Origin: Amoebidium appalachense
Taxonomy: Eukaryota > Ichthyosporea
Assembly (NCBI GenBank): GCA_963693365.1
Contig: CAVNZM010000012.1
Coordinates: forward strand, 4,154,001 to 4,218,000
Length of the DNA: 64,000 nt
Reading direction: 5' to 3'
In this document: in pieces, positions 12,949-40,057 of the stretch
Layout: each line of letters begins with the position of its first letter
How positions within the stretch are numbered: position 1 is the first letter of the stretch
Notes under the pieces: model-generated
Seen by the model: the letters and a program-made list of their open reading frames with translations, nothing else
Told to the model about the DNA's origin: nothing
Database searches by the model: none
Translations under genes and position numbers: made by a program

Positions 12949-15714
12949 ATGAGACAGTTATACGTAATCGCGGCCGCATCGGCCTTGGCAGCAGGAGCGC
13001 CCACGTGTACCACCACGTGTCGTGCCGTGCTAGGAAACGCGCTCAACATTGGGGATGCATGGTGCAGCAGCAACTATGAGGTCAACCACCAGGCGGAGAG
13101 CTGCATTGCCCCGTACTGCGAGCTGGTGAACTCTTGCGCAAGCACGTCGGCTCAACCAACCACAACAACAGCTGCTCCTTCTACCACCACCACCACCAAA
13201 ACTACCACAACAACAACGACCACAAAAGCGCCAACGACCACCACCTCACAAACCACCACCTCCCCGAAACCCACCACCACCACTACCACCACCACCACGT
13301 CAGTAGCACCAGGGCAATGTCTGGCCGAATACGCCCAATGTTCAGGCCAGGGGTTCACAACACCACTTTCGTGCTGTCCGGGCACTGTTTGTGTAGTTCA
13401 GAGCCAATGGTGGGGTTCATGCCAGAAGGGCACCCAGTCATCTACGGCTGTGACCACCACTAATACCGTCCCACCAACCACCACAACCGCGTCCCGCACC
13501 ACCACTACCACCACCGTTACCACACAAAGTACCACCTCACGACCCACCACCACCAATATTTTCACCACCACCACAACAACAACAACACGGGTGCCAACCA
13601 CCACCCCTGTAACCACCACACCCGTTCCTACCACCACCACCACACCTACCTCCACCTACACGCACGAGAAATGCCGGCCTGATGGTCTTTACCGCACACC
13701 GGGCCTGGACGTTCCCTACTGCACCCGCTACGACGAGACTGGGCGGGAGAAGATGGGTGCCGACCACTCACGGCGCATCATTGGCTACTTCACGTCATGG
13801 CGGACGGGGGCCAACGGCCAGCCGGCCTACCTCGTCAATCAATTGCCGTGGGGCAAGATCACACACGTCAACTATGCATTTGCACATATTGGCAGCGACT
13901 ACACAGTGAGCATTGGCAACACCGCAGACCCAAACAACACCGCCGTCGGCGCCATGTGGCCCGGTGTGGACGTGGATCCTTTTTTGGGCTTCCGCGGGCA
14001 TTTGGGTGCCCTCGCTACGTACAAGAAACGGTTTGGTGTCTCCACACTCGTTTCGATTGGTGGGTGGGCTGAGACCGGTGGGCACTTTGACGACAACGGC
14101 AATCGGGTGGCTGATGGGGGCTACTACAAACTCACCACAAACTCTGACGGCTCGCCGAACCTCGCTGCCATCAACAGGTTTGCGCGGTCATGTGCCGAGT
14201 TTTTGCGCAAGTATCAGATGGACGGCATCGACATTGACTACGAGTACCCCACGTCCATGAAGGACGCAGGCAACCCCGACGACTTCTCCGTGAGCAACCC
14301 TGCGCGTGCGTACCTGTTCAAGAACTACATGGTGCTCATGCGCACCCTCAGGGAGCAACTGGACGCTACGGGTGTTGCTGACGGCAAGCACTATCTCCTC
14401 TCCATTGCGTCCCCGTCCTCGGGCTATCTCCTTCGCGGCATGGAGGCCATGCAGGTGGTGCAGTACCTCGACTATGTCAACCTGATGACTTATGACCTGC
14501 ACGGCGCATGGAACGAGTATGTGGGCCACAACGCACCCCTCTACGACACGGGCAAGGACGCAGAGCTGATCGCGTGGGGCGCCTACGGCGGGCAGTACAA
14601 GGGCATCGGCTATCTCAATTCTGATTGGTCCTACCACTACTTCCGCGGCGCCATGCCTGCCGGCCGCATCAACATTGGCGTGCCATACTACACCCGAGGT
14701 TGGCAGGGCGTCACCGGGGGCACCAATGGGCTGTGGGGCACTGCCGCACTCACCGACTTGTCGAAATGCCCTGCCGGCACCACCAAGTGCGGCAACGGGG
14801 CCATGGGCATCGACAATATCTGGCACGATGTGGATGCCAATGGTAACGAGATGGGCGCTGGCTCCAACCCCATGTGGCATGCCAAGAATCTGCAGGCGGG
14901 GGTCTATGGCTCTTACCTCACATCCTACGGGTTCAACGCGAGCGGTACCCTCACAGGCACCTATGCTCGGAATTACGACCACGTCGCCGTGGCCCCGTGG
15001 CTGTGGAACGACCAGAAGAAGACTTTCATCTCGACGGAGGACGCAGAGTCAATCAAGGCCAAGGTCGACTACGTAATTTCAAAGGGCGTGGGGGGGCTCA
15101 TGATCTGGGAGATGGCCGGCGACTATTCGTGCTACAAGAAGGACACGGCCGGTAGGCGCACCAACGTTGTTGATTCGTCCGAGTCTGCATGTGCCACCGG
15201 GCAGGGAGAGTACTTCATCGGCGACACCCTCACCTCCATCATGTACGACGGTTTTAAGGCCGCAGCCCCCTATGGCAACACAATCTCAAACATTGCGATC
15301 CCGGCCAAGGCGGCTGCGATTGAATTTTCTGTGGGCGAGTTTGCGCTGGGGGACAACAACTACCCAATCAGCCCCAAGGCCACCATCACCAATCGGATGA
15401 CGGTTTCTATCCCAGCCAATAGCCAGGTTGCATTTTCCTACGGCACAAGCGCACCCGACAACATGGTGGATTGGTCCGGCGCGGGCCTCAAAGTCGTCGA
15501 GTCAGGCAACCCCGTTAGCAACAATGTTGGGGGGCTTAAGGGTGACTTCAATCGGGTGACGTTTAAGATCCCGTCAGAACTTGCCCCCGGCGCAAGCACG
15601 GTGGTGCAGCTGGTCTACTATCTTCCCATGACGGGGCCTTCTGATTGGCGGTTTAATATTAACGGCACGTGGTATGCTGCGGCACAGGAGCAGCCCAACC
15701 TTCCACGCCTGTAA
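12949..15714 (+). CDS. Secreted GH18 chitinase with Thr-rich linkers and C-terminal ChiC-like domain
   Basis: A single exon of 921 residues. The start is the first in-frame ATG and opens a signal peptide (about 1-17). In order: a Cys-rich N-terminal module (about 18-64); a Thr-rich mucin-like linker (65-118); a six-Cys module (C124, C131, C142, C143, C148, C158) resembling a fungal CBM1 or a knottin; a second Thr/Pro linker (about 162-258); the GH18 barrel (about 275-775); and a C-terminal domain (about 783-921) resembling the ChiC-type module of bacterial chitinases. The catalytic DxxDxDxE motif is intact as D425, D428, D430 and E432, and a MIWEM strand lies near 718. It should hydrolyse chitin outside the cell or at its wall. 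The barrel looks closest to bacterial chitinases from memory, which, with the lack of introns, suggests transfer; the linkers and small modules are eukaryote-like. No symbol is assigned. Confidence 0.93.
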   Translation: MRQLYVIAAASALAAGAPTCTTTCRAVLGNALNIGDAWCSSNYEVNHQAESCIAPYCELVNSCASTSAQPTTTTAAPSTTTTTKTTTTTTTTKAPTTTTSQTTTSPKPTTTTTTTTTSVAPGQCLAEYAQCSGQGFTTPLSCCPGTVCVVQSQWWGSCQKGTQSSTAVTTTNTVPPTTTTASRTTTTTTVTTQSTTSRPTTTNIFTTTTTTTTRVPTTTPVTTTPVPTTTTTPTSTYTHEKCRPDGLYRTPGLDVPYCTRYDETGREKMGADHSRRIIGYFTSWRTGANGQPAYLVNQLPWGKITHVNYAFAHIGSDYTVSIGNTADPNNTAVGAMWPGVDVDPFLGFRGHLGALATYKKRFGVSTLVSIGGWAETGGHFDDNGNRVADGGYYKLTTNSDGSPNLAAINRFARSCAEFLRKYQMDGIDIDYEYPTSMKDAGNPDDFSVSNPARAYLFKNYMVLMRTLREQLDATGVADGKHYLLSIASPSSGYLLRGMEAMQVVQYLDYVNLMTYDLHGAWNEYVGHNAPLYDTGKDAELIAWGAYGGQYKGIGYLNSDWSYHYFRGAMPAGRINIGVPYYTRGWQGVTGGTNGLWGTAALTDLSKCPAGTTKCGNGAMGIDNIWHDVDANGNEMGAGSNPMWHAKNLQAGVYGSYLTSYGFNASGTLTGTYARNYDHVAVAPWLWNDQKKTFISTEDAESIKAKVDYVISKGVGGLMIWEMAGDYSCYKKDTAGRRTNVVDSSESACATGQGEYFIGDTLTSIMYDGFKAAAPYGNTISNIAIPAKAAAIEFSVGEFALGDNNYPISPKATITNRMTVSIPANSQVAFSYGTSAPDNMVDWSGAGLKVVESGNPVSNNVGGLKGDFNRVTFKIPSELAPGASTVVQLVYYLPMTGPSDWRFNINGTWYAAAQEQPNLPRL

Positions 15715-16633
15715 CGGAATCTAATCGTGTTTCTTTAATAAGTTGCTTGTACTATAAAGTATGTGCCGGTGGTAATCGTATGTATCGATGCTAACTGAAC
15801 TTAATGGTGTTGATTGCCGGAGAGGTGAATGTTGTTTATCCTTGATTTTTGACTATTTTTATATTTTAAATCTAAACTTAGCGAACTAACAAGTTCCTTT
15901 TCATGAACAAGCTCTTCTTACTTCTTGAACATCATGTAGTTAGCCTCTTGAAACGTGCTCAAAGGTTTTATTACAAATAAATCCGAGAGTTTCCGAACCG
16001 TCGCGGGTTGCAAAGCCGTTGGCCGTGTGGCAGCCACACGTCCTCTTAAGCTACAACAACCCATCCTCCCCCCCCCCCCCCCAAAAAAAAAAAAAAAAAA
16101 AAAAAAAAACCACAAACATGCAACCACACACAAACACACCTCCCCTGCCTTTTAGTCGTATTCCGTGCCGCGATGATCAGGTTTGCAATGCTGGGGTGCA
16201 CACTATAGCTGAAGATGCACCACCAAACTTTCACGGTCAGGTCACACCCATCATATCCTTACACACACACAAACACTGGTGTATTTATTGCATGCAGCAG
16301 TAGATTTATGTTGTAATCCTAGGTTCTGCCCATACCACATTGCTGAGGTATACTGCTCGACTGTGCACAAGACACATGTGCGTGAATGCGCACACGCCGG
16401 AACGCGGAAACAAAATATGCACACACAGAGTTGCAGTCTGAGACACAAAAAGCAAATGTACGACTGTGTTTACACCACGCTTCACTTACATGAGCACAAC
16501 GATAAGACGGCATGCACAGTTGTGCCCCTCCCCCCCCCCCCCCTCCACCTTCCCCCCCTCACCCCCCTTCTCCCAACCCACCCGCTGCTGCCAGCCTCTC
16601 TCTCACTCGCTCGCCCACACACACACACACACA

Positions 16634-16688
<55 letters not shown>

Positions 16689-16691
16689 CCC

Positions 16692-16742
<51 letters not shown>

Positions 16743-16752
16743 CCTCTTTTTA

Positions 16753-16796
<44 letters not shown>

Positions 16797-17373
16797 CCTT
16801 AATATATCCCCATCTTTCATCCACCCGTCCTTCAAGTCTCCCACCTACCCCTTCTTCCGCATCAATCACAAATCACAAAAAAAGTACGGGCAAAGGGATC
16901 ATGACCAGGGGAAGAGGCCGGGGGGGGGGGGGGGGGGGGGGGAGAAGAAACATTTCCTGCAGGCGGGCGGGGGGGGGAGGGGGGGGGGGGGGGAAGAGGG
17001 GGGAGGAGAGGGAGGGGAAGAGGGGGAAGGTAGGGGGAGGGGAGGGAAGGGGGGGGGGGGGGGGAAGAGGGGAGGAGAGGGAGGGGAAGAGAGGGAAGGT
17101 AGGGGAGGGGAAGGAAGGGAGGGGAGGGGGGAGGAAGGGGAGAGGGGGGGGGGGGGGAGACTGGCAAGCTACTTGTCCAAATAAATGTATCCTCGAGCTC
17201 AAAAGAACCAATGCTGATATAGTTCCATGTTATAGAGATAATGTGAGGTTTGACTGAATGGTAGTTTATGTCTAGGGGCAAAATTCAACAAAAAATAAAC
17301 TTCTGGTTTGGTTATCAACAATGCATTTTGATGATTTGAATTTCAATGATGTTTTTTACCACCATTAAAATGT

Positions 17374-17435
<62 letters not shown>

Positions 17436-18557
17436 GTGTGCGCGCGTATGCATGTGTGTGTGCATGTACCACTGAGGCCACAATGTGTTCATGGATATAT
17501 AACCGACAGTGTCGGCAGGTGCATATGCACTTCAGACGTCACTCCGTCTGAGAATATGCGCGTACGTATGTATGTGATGCACATGCTAAACACAAACACA
17601 TGTGTGGTTTGCATTCGCTTCCGTTAATGTGCATTTTTATGTTTGAGTAATTTAAAAAAAATTAATTCTAGAGTGCGAGGCCTATAGAGGGAGCAAGACC
17701 GACGGAAGCAAACGTCTGCATTGTGTGTGAGGGGTCGGACATAGCCCATGATGGTGGTTGTCCGGAGTGAGGAAAGGGTAGAGGGGGGAAGGGGAGGGGG
17801 CTCTCTGGGAGAGAGGAAGGGGGGCAAGGCGGGGAGGGAGAGGGTGGGAGGGAGGAGGGGGAGGGGGAGTGGGGACGAGGAGAGGGGTGGGGGAGGGGAG
17901 AAGGGGGGGGGGGGAGGGGGGGGGGGGGGGAGGGGGGGATTCCTACCGTTGGCATATAGTGTGATAGAGGGGCGAAGCCGGGGCCACCAATATTCTATTG
18001 TTTATTACCCTGGTGAACCGGTGCCAGGTGCTATGAAAGGCATTTATTGGTGATATGGACTAAATAAGGCATATCCAGGCCAATATTTTTTAGCAAAGGT
18101 TTAGGCTAAGTTGCACTTTTGTTCATCAGGTTTGCATCCCCTTAATAAATGTGCGCACGCATTGGTACGACTACTCGATCAGAGCAAACCATCCGAAAAA
18201 GGTGTTCCTATATGACGCAGTTCGATATCATAAGTAGCAAGAAAAAAGAACAAGGAGTCAGAACAGCACAATGCAAGAAAAGACAGAATATTACGAAGCC
18301 AGAATCTACGGGATTAATGGAGAACATTATCCACAGTTTCTATCACCAAAGAAGAAAACCATTAACGTGTTAACGTGCAAGTTTATACACGTACTTAGCT
18401 ATTCATAGTTTATGTCCATGTATACGTTCCGTTGACACTGGGATAGACACTCGTACTAAATGCACGATGCTCATCCATATCATATCAAAGAGCCGATAGG
18501 AAGTGACAGCCTACTTTGAGAGTCCACATCGGAATAGAACCCCATCAGTAGTCAAGT

Positions 18558-18600
<43 letters not shown>

Positions 18601-18616
18601 AAACAAACAAAACAAA

Positions 18617-18667
<51 letters not shown>

Positions 18668-18691
18668 AAAAAAAAAAAAAAAAAAAAAAAA
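15715..18691. repeat. Non-coding region with homopolymers and microsatellites
   Basis: The stretch contains a C-then-A composite at about 16068-16109, CA/CT/C runs at about 16616-16794, G-rich blocks at about 16919-17157, (GT)n at about 17372-17434 and a G-rich block at about 17770-17938. Near 18560-18691 an A run, (CA)n and a second A run form, on the minus strand, the region just after the stop codon of the next gene. AATAAA near 15975 could serve the chitinase. No gene is seen. Confidence 0.8.
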
Positions 18692-31915
<13,224 letters not shown>

Positions 31916-33584
31916 CGTATGAAGGTGTTTGTCACTAAGTAACTAAGTATGAGACGATAGTATTGGTGAGTATCCAAGACACAATTTTACCACTAACTTT
32001 TGTGTGCTTAATCCGGCCTATTTTGGCTTGTGTTTGAGGGTGCTTGCACAATAGCACTTAACCTGTAGGTCGACTATACTGTGAAGTGTGGTAAGGGAAT
32101 AAAAGCAATACTCTTGCCCCCTTAGCTTGGTGTGTAGTTAGAAGTGGATGAACGTGTTGAGGTGGTCACGCAGAACGAAGAACACTGGAAAATGTAGTAT
32201 TAATTCTTCATCACCTTTCCGGAAACCCCACACAAGCCTCCCAGCAACAATGGACCTGCAATTTTCCTTCCTACACTTGTGTGGGTGCCCATGCATCCGA
32301 ATATCGTCTTTCTAGCATCAAGTTGTTAGGTGTGAAAGTGAACAACCCTTCAGTTTCCTCAGTCCCGAACAGCTCCTGCCTGAAGGAAACGGCTGTGGCG
32401 GGACGGTGTGCACGGGCTGACACTTAAGGTATTGCTGTCATTTTGCAGAATATGACAGGTGTACAAGATGTGCATGATTTGTAGCCAACCAAAACGGATA
32501 AGAGAATTTCCTTCAACAGAGTTCGTATTCAGATTTGTAAATATAAAAAGCAATCTTACAACTCTTTAGCGTATATAGAATAAGATAAATATTACTTAGA
32601 GGTGTACTTTAAAAGTTTGAGGGCCGATTTTCAGACTTTCTGCTATAAAGTCCATGGCCTGTTCATGTCTTACCGAGTAATTGCAAGCTCAGCCGAGCTG
32701 CATGGAAAGTGACCAATCACATACGGAATGGATTTTCATTTTATTGTCCATTCTTCGTGATAACCTGGTAATGTGAAAAATGTTTGAATATTGTTAAACA
32801 TGACCTGTTGAATATTTACATTTTATGAAAAGGTATGATTGGTAGATAGGACAAATAAGCCAACGCTGTTTTTTTTTGACTGGACTGTCAGGGGAATGTA
32901 AAAGCAGCGAGTCGAACGGGAAGTGCCGCCGACGACGTCGGGAAAAGGAAGGCAAGAAACGAGAGCTGACAGAGCCTCTGTCAGTCAGTGAAAAGGAGAA
33001 CGGATGAGTTCGAGGAGGAGGAGGAGGTAGGGAGGAGGAGGGGGAAGAAAGGAAGGGGGTCATCGTGTTTTGATGTCGTTGTATGGCCATTGCACCACTC
33101 CGCCTGGTCCAGATGCACTTATGCGACATTGCAAGTAACGTTTGCAAGTGTATGGCATCGCTGCCAAGAATGGGTCAAGCTTTATTATGGGGTCCCCAGG
33201 CACGAAGGAGAACGTTCGGCCAAAGAAGTCCATGCATGAACACAGGCGCATGCCGGCGTATACGTAGCTACAACAGTGCTTACTGAATTCTAGCCAGAGC
33301 AAATCGATTGACGAATTCGCCATTAATCTTCATGATTATAGTAGTACAACAAATAGCCTAGGTCAAAAAAAACAAGTGTGCTACCAGCCGGTGGCCACAC
33401 CATCTGTGTTACAGCACCCATGTAAAAAAGCGCTTGTAGTGCAAAACGGCATGCCGTCAAGTGCTCGTGTCCGCTACAGGTTCTCCAGGTTGCACGCGGC
33501 TCACGATAGTCACGTTATTTGGGTCACGGTGAAGCTTTTCCGAGCATACTACGTTACACAGCCCCGCCTTCCCTCCACAGACGA
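31916..33584. other. Intergenic region between EGF-DOMON-b561 and esterase D
   Basis: Holds the upstream region of the EGF-DOMON-b561 gene and the 3' flank of esterase D, both on minus. I find no TATA box at a sensible distance from 31915. A perfect 19-bp hairpin (CTGACAGAG, C, CTCTGTCAG) lies at 32966-32984. No gene is assigned. Confidence 0.5.
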
Positions 33585-33967
33585 CTAGTGCAGATACTTT
33601 GCGTGGTGCTTGATGTGGTCCTCCATGAAGGTCTGAATGAAAAACTGCAAGGAGAAAGAGTGGTGGTGGTGGTGGTGGTGGTGGTGGTAGTAGTGGGGGG
33701 GGGGGGGGGGGGGGAATGGAATGGAAAAAAAGTTAGCAAGTAGCTTTTTCTTTTCCATTAAAAAAAAAAAAAAAAAAAAACCCCCGTTATATCTCCACAC
33801 CACAAGATGTATATTTTTAACGACTTCTGAAATCCTCTTGCTGCCCGATGACAGAGAGAAAAGGACAACACCCTCAAGACCCCTTCTCCTGTTCTACAAA
33901 TTCGACCCCCCCCCCCCCCCCCCCCCCCACCACAAAAAAAAAAAAAAAAAAAAAAAAAACTGGAGGG

Positions 33968-34011
<44 letters not shown>

Positions 34012-34151
34012 GAAAGGTGGGTGGGTGGATGTGTCTGAGGGAAAGCGGGGGCGAAGGAGCACACGGAGAAGGGAAAGGGGCAGGTAGGTGGGTGGATGGG
34101 CAGGTGGTGGTGGTGGTGGTGGTAGCGGTGGTGTGTGTGTGTGTGTGCGGT

Positions 34152-34194
<43 letters not shown>

Positions 34195-34677
34195 TCGTAC
34201 GTAGCTGTGGTCGTAGCCCTCCTGCAGGCGCAGGGCAACAGGGAAGCCAACCTCAGAGGCGGCAGCAACGAAATTCTCCGGCAGAAGCTGCTGCTCAACA
34301 TAAAACTTGTCCCCCTTGCCCTGTGTGTGTGTGTGTGTGTGTGTGTTGTGGTGGTGGTAGTGTAGGGGGGGGATTTTTTTGTGTGTGTGTGTGGGGGGGG
34401 GGGGGGGGGGGGTGATGGATTAGAGGATTGGCAACCCATCATGCAAAAACTCGAAACACATACATAAAAACACCCCGGGGGGAGGGGGGGGGGGGGGGGA
34501 GGGGGTGGGGGTCAGTCAACGACATTTACCAGATTATGTCTTTAAGTGAGTACACGTTGGGAAAAAATATTGTGAATGAGCTCAGTGTAGGCTATGAGTC
34601 GGAGGCCCGCCGACTCGGAGCGTAACCGACTGTGTGCTTGAAGAAACGAGTGCGAGGTTGACCGGGGGACAGGAGAA

Positions 34678-34738
<61 letters not shown>

Positions 34739-34941
34739 ATGCATCATAAGAGTACAAAGTGCACATTCATGACGGACAACACAATGCAAAGTGCGATTAA
34801 AGCACACATAGAGAGTATGCAACATACGCAGAGCCCGTTCTCAGGGGAGAGCTTCGACCCATTCAGCTCGTCGACGAGAACCAACTCAGATACTGCTTCA
34901 CTTCACGGGTGAGTCGGTGGGTAGGTTGGTGGGTGGGGGGG

Positions 34942-35036
<95 letters not shown>

Positions 35037-35642
35037 GGGGGAGGCGGGGCCGGGGGGTTGGGGGGGGGGGGGAGGGGGTGGTTAGTACCTGGTCAATCAG
35101 CACGTCGAGTGGTGGGCCGGGGTACTTCTTGACCAAAAATGTGGCATCATAATCCTGCAACGGAGACAAAACTTAATGTTTAGTTAAACCCGTGGGGGGA
35201 TTAAGTGCGCAGCCATAGGAGGTGAAGTGAGGCTGTTCTTTTATCGATGGGGGCGGGGAAGGGGGGGGGGGGGGGGGGGGGGGAGGATTCACCACAACAT
35301 TTGATAGCTTTTGTCAGCCGCAACTGCAACTGCAATCTCAACAGCCCCCCCCCCCCCCCTCTCCCTCTCTCTTTTCCCTACGAATAGGGAAAAGAGAGAG
35401 GGAGGGGGAGGGGGGGGGAGGGGGGGAGTGGGAGGAGAGGTGAAGGAGGAGGGGGGTTTGATTGCAATACAGAGTACGAAGTACACAATGACGGCAGACA
35501 ACATAATGCAGGTATTGACAAAAAGAAAGAAAGAGAATAAAAGCTCAAGAAAACAAGCAGACAAAGAAAGGAGCCGACAAGGGAACTCATACAAGACATC
35601 GTGGTATCATGACTAGAGCCCATCCTCAGTAGGGGAGAAGGC

Positions 35643-35673
<31 letters not shown>

Positions 35674-35917
35674 ATAATAGCAAGAGCAACAAACTACATT
35701 TAATTTGATTAGTCTACACCTGCCACTACAAATACAACAACGGCAACACCTGCAGTATCCGGCAAAAAATCCAACAAATAATCATCGGAAAAACACAGAT
35801 TCTAAAAACAAAACCCTACCTCCCACTGGCCGTTGTCTGGGCCGAGGTACCCGGTAAAGGCTAATTGGCCCCAAGGACAGTTGGTCGGGTTGCAGATGGG
35901 CGCAAACGCAGACACGG

Positions 35918-35985
<68 letters not shown>

Positions 35986-36037
35986 AAAAAATACACATCC
36001 ACCAAGTCCAGCCCCCCCCATCCCCTTCCGCGGAAAA

Positions 36038-36136
<99 letters not shown>

Positions 36137-37662
36137 CAACAACAACAACAACAAAAAAGACAGAGAAAAGCAAACAAAGAAAGTGAACAAAAACAATCCA
36201 CGTTCCGTTCATTATAAAAACATAACAGAAGACCTAACCACCACAACCTCCCCCCTCCTCCCCCCCCCCCCCCCCCCCCTGTCTCTCTCTTGGCGTCTGG
36301 TATTCCAGAGCTGTGTGCACCCACGTGTCTCGTTTATTTTTGGTGTGTGGTATTGTAAGGGGGGGGGGGGGGGGGGTGTGTTTGAATGCGGTACACGGTA
36401 CGAAGTACACATACACGATGAGAAGCATGGTGCAGGACACATGCAAAGGCAAACATTCAAGTATGCAACATCAGCCATGCGCACAGTATGCGTCATAAGC
36501 AGAGCCCATCCTCGGGGAGGGCCCAAGTCATCCATTGCGTCTGAGTTTCGACCCCTTAGCCCGCGTATAAACGACGCACCAACTCAGACAGCAGCATCAA
36601 CTGAAGTTGGGAGGGTCAACCAGTCTTGATCAAAGACGATCAGGGTTGCTTATGCAAGCAAAGTGAGCTAAACGGTGAAGATGTGTGTGCAAGCTAATGC
36701 AGTGCAGCAAAAAATGTGTATGTGCTACATATGCACGACACAGAGCAACCATGCCCGGTTGCATGGAAGTAAAGCGGTCTCCACGCAGTGGTCTGTCCTG
36801 AAAGGACACCTCTAAGAGAAGACTTGGGGGGGGGTTAATGCGGAACACGGTACGAAGTACGCATACACGATGAGAAGCATGGTGCAGGACACATGCAAAG
36901 GCAAACGCTCAAGTATGCAACATCAGCCATGCGCACAGTATGCGTCATAAGCAGAGCCCATCCCCAGGGGGGGCCCAAGTCATCCATTACGATTGAGTTT
37001 CGGCCCCTTAGCCCGCGTATATACGACGCTCCAACTCAGACAGCAGCATCAACTCAACTTGGGAGGGTCAACCCGGGGGGCGGTTTGACTAATTGCTACC
37101 CGCGCATGAACTATAATTTTGTTTTCTAAGCTCCAAACACATGCACATAATGCCTCCGAGCCAAATAAATCCCTATTCCCCCCTCCCACAACTAACACCA
37201 TTAGCATCCACTTCCTTATATGGTTCGAAACATCGATAATCCATTCGCTGATTCAGAGGGGGGTAGCGTATGCACAAGGGGGAGCAGTTATTTACCGACC
37301 TTGTATTGACCTGGGTTCTTGAGTGCGCAGATCAGAGCACCGTGACCACCCATGCTGAAAATAAGTGTCAGTATTGAGCCTCCCCCCCCCCCCCCCCCCC
37401 CCTATACAAAAAAAAAAAGACAAAAAGAGACGAAGACACAGCCGTGGGAAGAAAAACACAGAAATGCATGCATAATAACATTCAATGCCACACTCAAACC
37501 TCCTTCCCCCCTCCCACCCACCCACGGTGGGGGGGTCACCTTGCCCTTGGCTGCCTGTACCATCAAAAGCCTGCGGAAGAGGGGGGGGAGGGGGGGGGGC
37601 TGCAAAGCACATTTGTTCCCCCATTCGCAGTCTTGTTACGCACAGCTAAAGGGGTAAATGTG

Positions 37663-37702
<40 letters not shown>

Positions 37703-37707
37703 GTTTG

Positions 37708-37744
<37 letters not shown>

Positions 37745-37853
37745 GGGGGAGGGGGTGGTGGTGGAGGGTTTCACACCACGAACAAAGACTCACGGTATAA
37801 TACAATGATGAGTTCTATTTATAATACGATGATAAGTTCTATTTTTTTTTTTG

Positions 37854-37891
<38 letters not shown>

Positions 37892-39022
37892 CACTGTGGA
37901 GTATGCAAAACGAGGGAAATTCATCCTCAGTTTGATCCCCAGGGGGGGGGGGGGGGGGGAGGGGGGTAATTCATCGAGGGGTTGGAACTGGAGGTTGAGA
38001 ATTATAAATGGTGAACAAAGGGAGGGAGGGAGGGATGGGGGGAGGTGGGGGGGGGGAAGGGGTTCATGTAAAACCTGTGGCCGAAGATTGAGGTTGCGTC
38101 CTTGACGGTGTTGAATGAGGAATGGACCAGCTCATGCAGCTCTTTGGTGATGTAACTGTACATGTTGTAGTGTGTGGACCACTTGGGCTCAGTGGCATCA
38201 ACATAGAACCCGGCACCTAATGAAAATAAAAAGGAAAAGGGGGCAAGGGGCAAGATGGAATAAAATGGAAAAAGAGAGGAGAGAGGGCAAAAGAAAGGTG
38301 AGAACCCTGCATCAATTTATAAAGATGAGAAAACAGGAAAAAGGCAAGAAAAATGAAAAAAGAAAGAAGAAAAAACGGGGAAAGAAGAATAGGTAGGAAT
38401 AAATGAAGGGAAATGAAACCGGAAGCAGAACGAATTGAGAATAGGTGGTTTTTAATTTTTATTTTATCTGTTTGTTTATTCAATATTTTATTCTATTCTA
38501 TTTTTTGGCGGGGGGACGGGGGGAGAGGAGGTATCAGGTGTATGATTCGAAATCACGTCTGTGCCATATTAAAATACATGTTTGCATGTGCAGGAGGAGA
38601 TTGTTATTTGCTTTCGCAAGGGTGAATCCCTGACAGAACAAAGACTTTGTAAATAGGAGGAGAGCCTATCTTCCCTCGGGGGGGAGGGGGGGGGGGGGGT
38701 TGAATGCGTCATAAAGTACGAAGTACACGAGAACAACGGATAACGATGCAGAATGCAAACCATACATAAGGAGTATGCATAATAAGCAGAGCCCATCCTC
38801 AGGAGGGGGAGGGGGGGGGAGGGGGGGGGGTGTGGCAACAACCGTACTCGGAAATCAACCCAGTCATCTCAGGCACACGCTCAGCTCGTAACCACAAGTA
38901 GGGTCGCATATGCTGACAGCTAAGCACAAAAGCAGAGGGAATGCATTCGTTTGATTATTTATTTCTATTTTTCTTTCTATATATATATATATATATATAT
39001 TGGGGGGGGGGGGGGGGGGGGT

Positions 39023-39106
<84 letters not shown>

Positions 39107-39244
39107 GAAGGGGAACGGGGGGAGGGGGGGGGGGGAGGGGGGATTTAAAATGAACTTACCGCTGCCGAAGTCCCAAGAGTCATCCTCGCCGTCAATGTTG
39201 GTGGCCCCTGCATAAATGGGCAAGATAACAAACCAATGAGCAGT

Positions 39245-39278
<34 letters not shown>

Positions 39279-39993
39279 ATGAGAGGACAAGGAGAGGCAG
39301 AGGGCAAAACCAAAATCCCCCCCCCCCCCAAAAAAAAATTTTTTTTTGACCGATTGTCTTCCCCATCTCTCATAAACATATACCCCAGATAAAGATTTGT
39401 TTAGATGCCCTTTGAGTCCAACTTACGTGGGCTGGTGTCGGGGGCGACAATTATTAGACCCTCCTCGGAGGCGGGCTTGAAAGCATGGGCCTTGGTTACG
39501 AAATTCTGATCCGTACACGTGAGACCTGCAAGGGGGGGGGGGGGGGGGGGGGGGGGGACACAGGCACGTGTGCGCACGTGGATGTGAGGGGTTGAGGGGA
39601 GGGAGGGGGAAGAAGTGAGGGAGGACGAGATGGAGTCTGGGGGGGGGGAGAAGGGGCATTGGAAGGGAAGAGAGGGGGGATTTGGGGGGGGGGGGGGGTG
39701 GAATACACCACACACAACATACATGGAATACTTAGTCGACATTCCAACCAGAGATTGGTTTGTACCCTCATTGGGTCAACTGTATAGACTCGAACATTGC
39801 CTACTGGATGCGCATAGCAGAATGCATATGGATGGGTTCAATAGGAGGGATTTGGTGTAGGTCTTCAGGCGGTCTCATGGGACCCACTCCAATTAACTGC
39901 AAACCGAAAAATGTCGTGTTTTACATGGTTTCTATAAAAATCTATATACATATACATATATGACACACACACACACACAGATATATCTTGATT

Positions 39994-40057
<64 letters not shown>
